From assembly GCA_002424365.1 (NCBI GenBank), contig DIRQ01000080.1:1-12535 (forward strand): a DNA stretch of 12,535 bases, read 5' to 3'. This document shows positions 1 to 6,665 of this stretch, one piece after another. The DNA is from Syntrophomonas sp. UBA5432. Lineage in GTDB: Bacteria; Bacillota; Syntrophomonadia; Syntrophomonadales; Syntrophomonadaceae. The position numbers were made by a program, and so were the translations under genes. Position 1 is the stretch's first letter. Every line of letters begins with the position of its first letter. A model generated the notes under the pieces. The model was given only the letters and a program-made list of their open reading frames with translations. It ran no database searches and was not told the DNA's origin.

Positions 1-298
1 ATAATACGACAAAAGATATTATGGCTGTATCAGCCAGCTCACCTAAAAATCCGGCAATGGCAGCTGCTACTAATAAAATGATTATCATGACATCTTTAAA
101 CTGCAATAAAAACATCATCAGCAAAGTTTTGCGACCCTGTTCCTGTAACTCATTTTTTCCGTACTTCTCCAATCTGACCAGGGCTTCGCTTTCGGTTAAA
201 CCAGCTTTAGTAGTATTAAGGCTGTCCAATACTTTTTCCGTTGGCATGGTATGAAAACAAACTGCCGAATCAATATCCTGGTATTCCTTTTCCATCAC
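1..298 (-). CDS. P-type cation-transporting ATPase, N-terminal part (cut by window edge)
   Basis: Reading the minus strand from 298 gives an open frame of 99 codons that runs off the window. It begins VMEKEYQDIDSAVCFHTMP, continues with a typical cation-ATPase N-terminal domain (T-x-A-G-L-T-x-x-E-A, then R-L-x-x-Y-G-x-N-E-L), and ends in the first hydrophobic segment (V-M-I-I-I-L-L-V-A-A-A-I-A-G-F). This is the start of a Ca2+/Mn2+-type (P2A-like) P-type ATPase, a membrane pump that exports divalent cations using ATP. The catalytic DKTGT region lies outside the window. A GGAGG at 307-311 sits 8 nt before GTG (298) and 11 nt before ATG (295); I chose GTG on spacing, but ATG is possible. The manganese-type riboswitch leader upstream suggests that Mn2+ is the exported ion, by analogy with YoaB-type pumps. 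That substrate is inferred. Confidence 0.85.
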   Translation of the reverse strand, partial: MMEKEYQDIDSAVCFHTMPTEKVLDSLNTTKAGLTESEALVRLEKYGKNELQEQGRKTLLMMFLLQFKDVMIIILLVAAAIAGFLGELADTAIISFVVL

Positions 299-333
299 CG
301 GATCTACCTCCACATCTAAAATAAATAATGCCC

Positions 334-388
334 AAAAGAAAAGACTTTTAACATATGTCCACATAATGAGGAATATGTTAAAAGTCTT
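334..388 (-). terminator. Riboswitch-controlled intrinsic terminator
   Basis: Minus-strand 388-373 pairs perfectly with 356-341 (16 bp), and the loop can add a UCC/GGA extension. A U-rich tract UUUUCUUUU (342-334) follows. The 5' arm contains the whole 3' strand of the aptamer's closing helix (384-375), so aptamer and terminator cannot form together. Ligand binding should therefore prevent termination and switch the ATPase gene on. Confidence 0.88.
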
Positions 389-478
389 GCTTCTCCCGAT
401 AACATATTAGGGGATATAAAGCCAGGCCCGCAGGTCGTATTGTTGACTTTAACAAAATAAGCTACTCCCTTTTAACAT
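375..478 (-). ncRNA. yybP-ykoY (Mn2+) riboswitch aptamer in ATPase leader
   Basis: On the minus strand a closing helix is formed by 478-469 (AUGUUAAAAG) and 384-375 (CUUUUAACAU), ten perfect pairs. Just inside it lie the family signatures as I remember them: GGGAGUAGC on the 5' side (469-461), GUCAACAAUACG in the middle (447-436) and GCAAGAC on the 3' side (390-384). Smaller hairpins fit a multi-helix fold, such as UUGUU/AACAA (455-451 with 444-440) and a UCCC/GGGA stem around 400-415. Known members bind Mn2+ and usually switch on exporters, including P-type ATPases, which matches the downstream gene. The assignment rests on remembered consensus; a covariance-model search against RF00080 would decide it. 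Confidence 0.85.
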
Positions 479-483
479 CTCAT

Positions 484-513
484 ATTTTACCATAATGAAT
501 TGTCAACCGTAAA
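484..513 (-). promoter_or_regulatory. Promoter of the ATPase leader (extended -10)
   Basis: On the minus strand TGGTAAAAT (492-484) gives an extended -10 (TG-n-TAAAAT). A weak -35 TTTACG (513-508) lies 18 bp upstream. Transcription would begin near A478, exactly at the 5' end of the aptamer's closing helix. A neighbouring TTGACA (506-501) could pair with TATGAG (484-479) at 16 bp, but initiation there would cut into the helix. Confidence 0.55.
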
Positions 514-593
514 GAAGATTTATCCAGTACCTAATAATCTTCCTCTAACTCCATAGACTAAAGCTACAATCATATAAGAGTGGAGTTGATGTT

Positions 594-2654
594 ATGCCTG
601 ACCATAATTATAGTAACCACCTAATTCACGAAAAATCTCCTTACCTATTACAACATGCTTTTAATCCAGTAGATTGGTACCCCTGGAGCGAAGAAGCGTT
701 CAGCGTGGCCCAAAGGGAAGATAAACCGATTTTTTTGAGCATTGGCTATTCAACTTGCCACTGGTGTCACGTCATGGAAAGGGAGTCCTTCGAAGATACC
801 GAGGTTGCGGAAATGCTTAATAACGATTTTATAGCTATCAAAGTGGACCGGGAGGAGCGCCCGGATATTGACAGCATTTATATGCGGGCTTGCCAGGCTT
901 TAACCGGACATGGGGGATGGCCTTTGACCATTATTATGACTCCGGAACAAAAGCCGTTTTTTGCCGCTACTTATATTCCCAAAAATAGTCGGGGGCAAAT
1001 GCTGGGTTTGACCGAACTATTACCCCGCATTATTGAGCTGTGGAGGAATGAGCGTCAGCGTATTGAAGACTCAGGTAACAGAATAAGTGAATTGCTGGGG
1101 CAAGCTGAAGAAGACATAAGCCAGGATTTAGCAGCCGATATTTTTAAAACTGCCCGAGAACACCTGAGCCGGTCCTTTGATCGGGAATGGGGAGGATTCA
1201 GCCCAGCACCCAAATTCCCAACCCCTCACAATATCTACTTTTTGTTGCGTTACTATTATTTCTTTCAGGATAAAACCGCCCTGGATATGGCGGAAAAGAC
1301 CCTGGAAGCTATGTACCGGGGCGGAATATACGACCATATAGGTGGCGGCTTTGCCCGCTACTCTACTGACCGTTTCTGGTTGGTCCCTCATTTTGAAAAA
1401 ATGCTCTATGATAACGCTCTGCTGGCCCTGGCCTACCTGGAAGCCTACCAGATTACCGGTAAAGAACTATATGCCCGGGTGGCCAGGGAAGTTTTTACTT
1501 ATATATTGCGGGATATGACTTCCCCTGAAGGTGGTTTCTATTCTGCTCAGGACGCTGATTCCGAAGGAGTAGAGGGGAAATTTTATGTTTGGAGCCGGGA
1601 AGAAATAAAAAACGCAGTAGGGGAGGAAAATGCTCAATACCTGTACCAGGTCTATGATATTAGTGAAAAAGGTAATTTCGAGGGTAAAAATATTCCTCAT
1701 CTTATAAAGGGTTTACCACCACAATCACAGTGGGCAAAACTGGATGAATTGCGAGCAAAACTTTTTCAGGAGCGGGAAAAAAGGGTACACCCGCACCGGG
1801 ATGATAAAATTCTAAGTGGCTGGAACGGTATGATGATAGCTGCTCTAGCTTATGGAAGCAGAGTGTTGGATGAACCACAATATCTGCTGGCAGCTTCCCG
1901 GGCGGCTGATTTTATCCTGGATAAGCTGCGCCGCTCTGATGGCCGTCTGCTGGCTCGTTACCGTGATGGTGAAGCCATGTATAACGCTTATGCTCTGGAT
2001 TATGCGGCTATGATATGGGGGCTTTTGGAATTGTATCAGGCTTGTTTTGATAGTAAATACTTAAGTTCAGCGTTAGAGCTTAATAAAGATTTGCTTAGGT
2101 ATTTCTGGGATGAAAGCGCAGGCGGCCTATTTCTTTACGGTAGCGATGCCGAACAATTGCTTACTCGACCTAAGGAAGCATATGATGGAGCGCTTCCAGC
2201 GGATAACTCTTTAGCGACTCTGAATTTTTTACGCCTGGGACGATTAACCGGTGATCATTTATTGGAGGAGAAAGCACAGCAAACTATTGGAGCCTTTGCC
2301 GAAGGAATCAACCAGCATCCTACTGCTTATACGTTTTTCTTAACGGCTGCTCTATTTTATCAGCAACCGGGAAGAGATATTGTTATTGTAGGGAAAAGGG
2401 AAAAGGAGGATGTTCGGGCCATGATGGAAACCATAAATGACCGCTTTCTACCGGACACACTTATCATTTTCAAAGATCCGGGTGAGAAAATCCCGGATGA
2501 GTTAATTCCTTTTACAAAAGATATGGTAATGATAGGAAACAAGGCAACTGTCTACATTTGCGAAAACTTTAGCTGCCAGCAGCCAATTACTGATATAAAG
2601 GTTCTTAAGGATATAGTTGAGAAAATAGGCGCTGTTAACAAAGTTCTCTTGTAA
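594..2654 (+). CDS. Thioredoxin-domain protein, YyaL/DUF255 (SPATA20) family
   Basis: This 686-residue soluble protein is full length for the family (bacterial YyaL and animal SPATA20, about 670-790 residues). Residues 4-165 form the thioredoxin-like DUF255 domain: N-H-L-I-x-E-x-S-P-Y-L-L-Q-H, N-P-V-D-W-Y-P-W, then S-T-C-H-W-C-H-V-M with the CxxC pair at C55/C58, followed by D-R-E-E-R-P-D. The rest resembles an (alpha/alpha)6-barrel of the glycosidase/epimerase type, with G-G-I-Y-D-H-I-G-G-G-F-A-R-Y-S near residue 243 and H-F-E-K-M-L-Y-D-N soon after. The precise biochemical role of the family is not established, so a redox or sugar-related activity remains a guess. No signal peptide is seen. 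A GGAG about 8 nt before the ATG supports the start. The gene is divergent from the ATPase and is followed by its own terminator, so it is probably a single-gene unit. Confidence 0.93.
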   Translation: MPDHNYSNHLIHEKSPYLLQHAFNPVDWYPWSEEAFSVAQREDKPIFLSIGYSTCHWCHVMERESFEDTEVAEMLNNDFIAIKVDREERPDIDSIYMRACQALTGHGGWPLTIIMTPEQKPFFAATYIPKNSRGQMLGLTELLPRIIELWRNERQRIEDSGNRISELLGQAEEDISQDLAADIFKTAREHLSRSFDREWGGFSPAPKFPTPHNIYFLLRYYYFFQDKTALDMAEKTLEAMYRGGIYDHIGGGFARYSTDRFWLVPHFEKMLYDNALLALAYLEAYQITGKELYARVAREVFTYILRDMTSPEGGFYSAQDADSEGVEGKFYVWSREEIKNAVGEENAQYLYQVYDISEKGNFEGKNIPHLIKGLPPQSQWAKLDELRAKLFQEREKRVHPHRDDKILSGWNGMMIAALAYGSRVLDEPQYLLAASRAADFILDKLRRSDGRLLARYRDGEAMYNAYALDYAAMIWGLLELYQACFDSKYLSSALELNKDLLRYFWDESAGGLFLYGSDAEQLLTRPKEAYDGALPADNSLATLNFLRLGRLTGDHLLEEKAQQTIGAFAEGINQHPTAYTFFLTAALFYQQPGRDIVIVGKREKEDVRAMMETINDRFLPDTLIIFKDPGEKIPDELIPFTKDMVMIGNKATVYICENFSCQQPITDIKVLKDIVEKIGAVNKVLL

Positions 2655-2706
2655 CTAACTTTGAATTTAAGAAACTGATTAATTGTTAAGGTATCCTCTG
2701 GAATCT

Positions 2707-2734
2707 AAGGCTCGGTTCATACCGAGCTTTTTTT
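2707..2734 (+). terminator. Intrinsic terminator after the YyaL-like gene
   Basis: A stem GCTCGGT/ACCGAGC (2710-2716 with 2721-2727) with a four-base loop TCAT is followed by seven T residues (2728-2734). The A residues before the stem can extend pairing into the T tract. It separates the YyaL-like gene from the zinc operon. Confidence 0.92.
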
Positions 2735-2748
2735 GTATAAATTATTTA

Positions 2749-2777
2749 TTGCTGGAGTATAATAAATGCAATATAAT
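2749..2777 (+). promoter_or_regulatory. Promoter of the fur/zur-znuACB operon
   Basis: A perfect -10 TATAAT (2772-2777) lies 17 bp after a partial -35 TTGCTG (2749-2754). The expected start of transcription, near 2784, falls at the edge of the Fur-type operator. Confidence 0.7.
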
Positions 2778-2783
2778 AGCAGT

Positions 2784-2798
2784 TGATAATAATTATTA
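2784..2798 (+). promoter_or_regulatory. Fur-family operator (7-1-7 box)
   Basis: TGATAATAATTATTA matches the Fur-family consensus TGATAATnATTATCA at 13 of 14 defined positions and contains the perfect palindrome ATAATAATTATTAT (2785-2798 region). It lies between the -10 and the ribosome binding site of a Fur-family gene, so bound repressor would block transcription of the regulator and of the linked zinc transporter genes. The sequence is closer to Fur/PerR boxes than to the Bacillus Zur box (TCGTAATnATTACGA). Confidence 0.72.
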
Positions 2799-2815
2799 TT
2801 TAGGAGGCATTATTA

Positions 2816-3238
2816 ATGACCGGGCTTTTAAATAAGCTTTCTGCCCGTGGGTATAAAATAACTCCCCAGCGGCGTATTATCTTGCAGGTGCTAAGTGATA
2901 GCGATAAGCATCTAAGTGCCGAAGAAATAGCCGATAAGGTTAAACAAATTGAACCGGGCATATCGGTAGCTACTGTCTACCGTAACCTTAACCTTCTGGC
3001 CGAAATTGGTATTCTAAGCAGGTTGAATTTACATGAGGGGCCGGCACGCTATGAATTAAATCAGGGGCATAACCATCACCTGGTTTGCCTGGGTTGTGGT
3101 AATGCTATTAAGCTGGGGGTTTGTCCGATGCAGGGGGAAATAAAGAAAATAATAGAAGAAAGCGGTTTTGAAGTAGATAGCCACCATTTTGAGATAACTG
3201 GTTATTGCCAGAAATGTCAGGCTCGGCAGAAATTATAA
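2816..3238 (+). CDS. Fur-family metalloregulator, probably Zur-like
   Basis: A 140-residue protein of normal Fur-family length. The N-terminal winged helix spans about 1-80 (I-T-P-Q-R-R near 15-20, recognition helix V-A-T-V-Y-R-N-L near 51-58). The C-terminal metal-binding dimerisation domain carries the regulatory His cluster G-H-N-H-H-L-V-C (H85, H87, H88) and two CxxC pairs (C91/C94, C131/C134) that hold the structural zinc. AGGAGG at 2802-2807 is 8 nt before the ATG. It is the first gene of an apparent operon with znuA-znuC-znuB, which argues for zinc sensing. With Zn2+ it should repress its own operon through the box at 2784-2798. Sequence alone cannot exclude Fur, Mur or PerR specificity, so I leave the symbol empty. 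Confidence 0.9.
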   Translation: MTGLLNKLSARGYKITPQRRIILQVLSDSDKHLSAEEIADKVKQIEPGISVATVYRNLNLLAEIGILSRLNLHEGPARYELNQGHNHHLVCLGCGNAIKLGVCPMQGEIKKIIEESGFEVDSHHFEITGYCQKCQARQKL

Positions 3239-3299
3239 TAGGGTCTTGGCACTTAGACTAATTTTAATTCAGTTAATATAGAAAGCAGGTTGAAAGTTA

Positions 3300-4181
3300 A
3301 TGTTGAGTTTTAAAAAATCGGCTGTTGTTACAGCGCTTCTATTAATAATGGCGGTTTTGATGGTTGGATGTAATGCAGGCAAGGAAACCGCCCAGCCAGT
3401 CACGGATAATAAAAAGAATGATAAGCTTATAGTATTTGTCAGTATTTTACCCCAGGCTGATTTCGTACGGCAATTGGGAGGAGACCAGGTAGAGGTAAGT
3501 GTAATGATGCCGCCCGGAGCCAATGAACATAATTATGAACCTGATACAGGTCAATTAAAAGCTCTCAGCCAGGCTGATCTTTATATTAAGGTGGGGCACT
3601 TGCCCTTTGAAGATGCCTGGATGAAACGGTTTATCTCAACCAACCGGGATATGCTGGTGGTAGATTCTTCCCAATCAATAGAAACAATAGATCATAATCC
3701 GCACATCTGGTTATCTCCGCGGCTGGTAAAAATACAGGCGGAAACCATTAGTACTGCTCTAATACAATTGGACTCGGAAAACCAAGATTACTACCTGCAG
3801 CGAAAACAGGTTTTTCTTAAAGAATTGGATAAATTGGACCGGGAAATAACCGCAACCTTAAGCGGAGTGAAGGATAAAAGTTTCTTGGTTTATCACCCCG
3901 CCTGGGGGTACTTTGCTCGGGATTATGGTTTACAGGAAGTTGCTATCGAAGAACACGGCAAGGAACCGGGTGCCCGGGAAATGTCCCGGGTTATCAATTA
4001 TGCTAAAAAGAATCAAATCAAGACCGTTTTTGACTCCTCCCAGCATAGTACTCATAGCGCTGATGCTATAGCAGCGGAGCTGGGTGCCAGGGTGGTATTG
4101 CTTGACCCTTTACCTGCAGACTATATGGATAATATGCGCAAGGTAGCTGAAACTATGGCCACTGAACTGAGTAGGGAGTAA
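3300..4181 (+). CDS. znuA: Zinc ABC transporter substrate-binding lipoprotein
   Basis: A 293-residue cluster A-I solute-binding protein. The N-terminus is a lipoprotein signal: basic M-L-S-F-K-K, a hydrophobic stretch, then L-M-V-G-C with the lipidated cysteine at C24, so it is anchored to the outer face of the membrane. Likely metal ligands are H77 (G-A-N-E-H-N-Y-E-P), H135 (H-N-P-H-I-W-L-S-P), H199 (V-Y-H-P-A-W-G-Y-F) and D269 (L-L-D-P-L). A histidine at the third position is typical of zinc binders; Mn/Fe-binding relatives usually have Glu there. The His-rich loop of Gram-negative ZnuA is absent, reduced to a few residues before H135. It follows the regulator by 61 bp with no terminator or obvious promoter between, and is followed by its ATPase gene 10 bp on. 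The ribosome binding site is weak (CAGG about 10 nt upstream). Confidence 0.92.
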   Translation: MLSFKKSAVVTALLLIMAVLMVGCNAGKETAQPVTDNKKNDKLIVFVSILPQADFVRQLGGDQVEVSVMMPPGANEHNYEPDTGQLKALSQADLYIKVGHLPFEDAWMKRFISTNRDMLVVDSSQSIETIDHNPHIWLSPRLVKIQAETISTALIQLDSENQDYYLQRKQVFLKELDKLDREITATLSGVKDKSFLVYHPAWGYFARDYGLQEVAIEEHGKEPGAREMSRVINYAKKNQIKTVFDSSQHSTHSADAIAAELGARVVLLDPLPADYMDNMRKVAETMATELSRE

Positions 4182-4191
4182 CAAAGATATA

Positions 4192-4959
4192 ATGGATAAA
4201 ACAGTAATTAAAATAGAGAATCTATTTGTTGAACTGGATGGGGTAAGCGTTTTGGAAAATGTAAATCTGACGGTTAATGAGTACGATTTTCTGGGTATCA
4301 TTGGGCCCAATGGCGGTGGTAAAACTACCCTTTTGCGGGTGCTGCTGGATCTGGTTAAACCAGTCAGGGGCAAGATTAGGATCATGGGGGAGTCATTGGA
4401 GAAAAACCGCCACCTGCTGGGATATGTACCACAGTATGCTGTTTTTGACCGCAATTTTCCTATAAGCGTCGAAGAAGTTGTAATGAGTGCACGATTGGCG
4501 CGAAAGCAGGGAAGAAGATTTTCCCATGAGGATTATAAAATTGCTGCTGCAGCTCTGGAACGGATGGAAATACTACCTTTGCGTTCACGCCAAATGGGGG
4601 AATTGTCAGGTGGGGAGAGGCAGCGGGTTCTGGTAGCCCGAGCCTTGGCCGCCCAGCCCCGGATATTACTTTTGGATGAGCCTACGGCCAGTGTAGATAG
4701 CCGGTTTGCGGCCGGTTTCTATGAGCTTTTACAGGAGCTTAACCGGGAAATGACCCTGATTTTGGTTTCCCATGACATCAGCGCAGTTTCTACTTATGTT
4801 AAAACCCTGGCTTGTTTAAACCGTACTCTTTTCTATGAAAATTCCCGTGAGCTAAGTCAGGAAATGATTGAAAAAACCTATCACTGCCCGGTAGATCTTA
4901 TAGCTCATGGGATTCCTCACAGGGTATTACCACCACATGACGGGGTGGTGGGCTCATAA
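4192..4959 (+). CDS. znuC: Zinc ABC transporter ATP-binding protein
   Basis: A 255-residue ABC ATPase that powers uptake of the metal delivered by ZnuA. All nucleotide-binding motifs are present: Walker A G-P-N-G-G-G-K-T-T (38-46), Q-loop Q81 (Y-V-P-Q), signature L-S-G-G-E (138-142), Walker B I-L-L-L-D-E-P (158-164) and the switch histidine H194 (S-H-D). The sequence Y-V-P-Q-Y-A-V-F-D-R-N-F-P-I-S-V is characteristic of the manganese/zinc/iron-chelate group. Its stop codon overlaps the start of znuB by one base (TAATG), indicating translational coupling. Zn rather than Mn is inferred from the ligands of ZnuA and from the linked regulator. Confidence 0.93.
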   Translation: MDKTVIKIENLFVELDGVSVLENVNLTVNEYDFLGIIGPNGGGKTTLLRVLLDLVKPVRGKIRIMGESLEKNRHLLGYVPQYAVFDRNFPISVEEVVMSARLARKQGRRFSHEDYKIAAAALERMEILPLRSRQMGELSGGERQRVLVARALAAQPRILLLDEPTASVDSRFAAGFYELLQELNREMTLILVSHDISAVSTYVKTLACLNRTLFYENSRELSQEMIEKTYHCPVDLIAHGIPHRVLPPHDGVVGS

Positions 4960-5750
4960 TGGAAATACTGCAGTTTGATTTTATGCGAAATGCCCTGCTG
5001 GTAGGACTGCTGGTAAGTGTTGCCTGTGGTATGATTGGAACCTATGTGGTAGTAAAGAGGATAGTTTTTATCAGTGGTGGTATATCCCATACTGCCTATG
5101 GTGGGATTGGCCTGGGCTATTACCTGGGCTTCAACCCTATGCTGGGCGCAACTCTTTTTACCATTATTTCGGCACTGGGAATGGGGTTGGTGCAGCAGCG
5201 TAGCAGCCAGCGGCAGGATACGGTTATTGGAGTCATGTGGGCAGTAGGGATGGCATTGGGGATAATGTTTGTTAAGTTATCTCCAGGCTACACTGCTGAT
5301 TTAATGAGCTACCTTTTTGGCAGTATACTTACTGTGCCTGAGCGTGATATTCTATTTATACTACTACTCGATTTGCTAATAATAGCTACTGTCTATAGAT
5401 ATTTTGAAGAATTTAAAGCAGTAGCTTTTGATGAGGAGTTTGCTCGGGTAAGTGGATTAAAAGTGGAGTTCTATAATATTTTACTACTTCTTTTGGTAGC
5501 CTTGACCGTAGTAGTTATGATTAGAGCCGTTGGCATCATATTGGTTATTGCACTTTTGACTATTCCTCCAGCTATAGCCGGGGAATATAGCCGGGGGTTA
5601 AAAGGTATGATGGGGCTTTCGGTGGTACTAGGGATTATATTTACTACAGCCGGTCTTTATTTATCCTATCTTTTTGACCTTCCTTCCGGAGCCACTATAA
5701 TTTTGGTGGCAGCAGCTGGGTATATTCTGGCCCTGCTTATGAAAAAGTAG
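4959..5750 (+). CDS. znuB: Zinc ABC transporter permease (ABC-3 family)
   Basis: A 263-residue integral membrane protein with about seven to eight hydrophobic segments. It carries the ABC-3 family pattern: an early G-x-x-G-T-Y-V-V-V-K-R-I-V-F-I-S-G-G-I-S-H, a central A-F-D-E-E-F-A-R-V-S-G cytoplasmic loop that contacts the ATPase, and I-I-L-V-I-A-L-L-T-I-P-P-A-I-A near the C-terminal half. It forms the transmembrane channel for the ZnuA/ZnuC system. The ATG overlaps the znuC stop by one base, so expression is likely coupled. No clear terminator follows; the gene is succeeded by an unusual palindromic element from 5781. Confidence 0.93.
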   Translation: MEILQFDFMRNALLVGLLVSVACGMIGTYVVVKRIVFISGGISHTAYGGIGLGYYLGFNPMLGATLFTIISALGMGLVQQRSSQRQDTVIGVMWAVGMALGIMFVKLSPGYTADLMSYLFGSILTVPERDILFILLLDLLIIATVYRYFEEFKAVAFDEEFARVSGLKVEFYNILLLLLVALTVVVMIRAVGIILVIALLTIPPAIAGEYSRGLKGMMGLSVVLGIIFTTAGLYLSYLFDLPSGATIILVAAAGYILALLMKK

Positions 5751-5780
5751 ATACATAAAGGCTTAATATGAAAATAAATC

Positions 5781-5924
5781 TTTTTGACGCAGAAGGACAC
5801 AGACCCTTCGGGCACAGCAACCCTAATAGCGACCAAGGGGAGCATCAGTAGTACCCGTAGGGTGATTAACGCTGATAATAATTTAAAAGGAATCTGTATA
5901 AATCATAATAATCTGCGTCAGAAA
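5781..5924. repeat. Intergenic palindromic element ahead of sdaAB (nature unknown)
   Basis: A 144-bp segment is bounded by an inverted repeat: TGACGCAGA (5785-5793) and TCTGCGTCA (5912-5920) are perfectly complementary, and flanking T/A bases extend the helix to 13 pairs in RNA (5781-5793 with 5912-5924, one G-U). Inside are ACAGA/TCTGT (5799-5803 with 5893-5897), ATCAG/CTGAT (5844-5848 with 5872-5876), a hairpin ACCC-GTA-GGGT (5853-5863), and an alternative pairing ACCCTA/TAGGGT (5820-5825 with 5858-5863). The core is GC-richer than the arms. No coding potential or known riboswitch class was recognised. It could be a dispersed palindromic or MITE-like repeat, or a structured leader of the serine dehydratase genes. 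Confidence 0.5.
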
Positions 5925-5936
5925 ATTATGTGTTCT

Positions 5937-5954
5937 CCGTACAATAGAATACGG
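5937..5954 (+). other. Small hairpin before the sdaAB ribosome binding site
   Basis: CCGTA (5937-5941) and TACGG (5950-5954) form a five-pair stem with an eight-base loop, ending 7 nt before the AGAGGTGAT ribosome binding site. There is no T tract, so it is not a terminator. It may be chance or part of the leader fold. Confidence 0.25.
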
Positions 5955-5975
5955 CAATCTAGAGGTGATTAGGTT

Positions 5976-6653
5976 TTGACTAGTATTTTTCAAATAATTG
6001 GGCCAGTAATGGTGGGGCCTTCCAGTTCCCATACTGCAGGGGCTGCCAGGTTGGGAAATATTGCCCGGCGTATATGTGGTGAACAGCCGGTTCGGGTTGA
6101 TTTTTATCTACACGGTTCATTTGCCAAGACCTGGAAAGGGCATGGTACTGGTAAAGCACTACTGGGCGGCATAATGGGCATGGACCCCGCCGATGAGCGG
6201 ATAGCAGATTCTTTTCACCACGCAATGGAGGCTGGTCTGCAATATAACTTTCATACAGCTGACCTGGGGGAGGTACATCCTAATAGTGTCAAAATTGTGA
6301 TGCAGACAGCAGATGGCCGTATATGGGAAATGATGGGCTCTTCCGTTGGCGGGGGGAAAGTAATAATCTCCTCCCTTAACGGTATGGATATTGAGTTTAG
6401 CGGTGATTACCCAACTATTATAACCTTTCATCGTGATCAGCCTGGCGCCGTAGCACAGGTTAGTGAAATAATATCCCACCATAATATTAACATTGCTTTT
6501 CTAAAAGTTTTTCGTTCATCGCGGGGTAGTGATGCTTCAATGGTTATTGAGTGTGACCAGGAAGCGGAACCCGATCTTTTGGAGCAAATCAAAGCCCTGC
6601 AAGTGGTAAAGGAAGTTATGTTTATTAATGCAGGTATAACACCAGCTAACTAG
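5976..6653 (+). CDS. sdaAB: L-serine ammonia-lyase, iron-sulfur-dependent, beta subunit
   Basis: A 225-residue subunit of the oxygen-sensitive [4Fe-4S] L-serine dehydratase, which converts L-serine to pyruvate and ammonia. The N-terminal part has the family signature G-P-V-M-V-G-P-S-S-S-H-T-A-G-A-A-R-L-G (9-27), the serine-binding SSSHT loop. Residues from about 146 form an ACT domain (I-I-T-F-H-R-D-Q-P-G-A-V-A-Q-V), probably regulatory or structural. The start is TTG at 5976: AGAGGTG (5961-5967) is 8 nt upstream, and translation from there gives the expected N-terminus (TSIFQIIGPVM). Gene sdaAA follows after 12 bp, so the subunits are made together. Upstream lies the palindromic element at 5781-5924. 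No convincing promoter was found, although a TACAAT is present at 5940-5945. Confidence 0.93.
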   Translation: MTSIFQIIGPVMVGPSSSHTAGAARLGNIARRICGEQPVRVDFYLHGSFAKTWKGHGTGKALLGGIMGMDPADERIADSFHHAMEAGLQYNFHTADLGEVHPNSVKIVMQTADGRIWEMMGSSVGGGKVIISSLNGMDIEFSGDYPTIITFHRDQPGAVAQVSEIISHHNINIAFLKVFRSSRGSDASMVIECDQEAEPDLLEQIKALQVVKEVMFINAGITPAN

Positions 6654-6665
6654 AGGAGGACGTGT

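Noticed and set aside
21..254. Plus-strand open frame of 77 codons
   Set aside because: It is antisense to the N-terminus of the P-type ATPase on the minus strand, which has clear family sequence.
334..478. M-box (Mg2+) riboswitch as the identity of the ATPase leader
   Set aside because: The GGGAGUAGC and GCAAGAC signatures flanking the closing helix fit yybP-ykoY, and I saw no M-box signature.
4110..4454. Minus-strand open frame of 114 codons
   Set aside because: It is a shadow over the znuA end and the Walker A region of znuC, both well supported.
5784..5972. A 62-codon open frame from a TTG in the znuB-sdaAB gap
   Set aside because: It lies across the palindromic element, has no ribosome binding site and resembles no protein; it is most likely non-coding.
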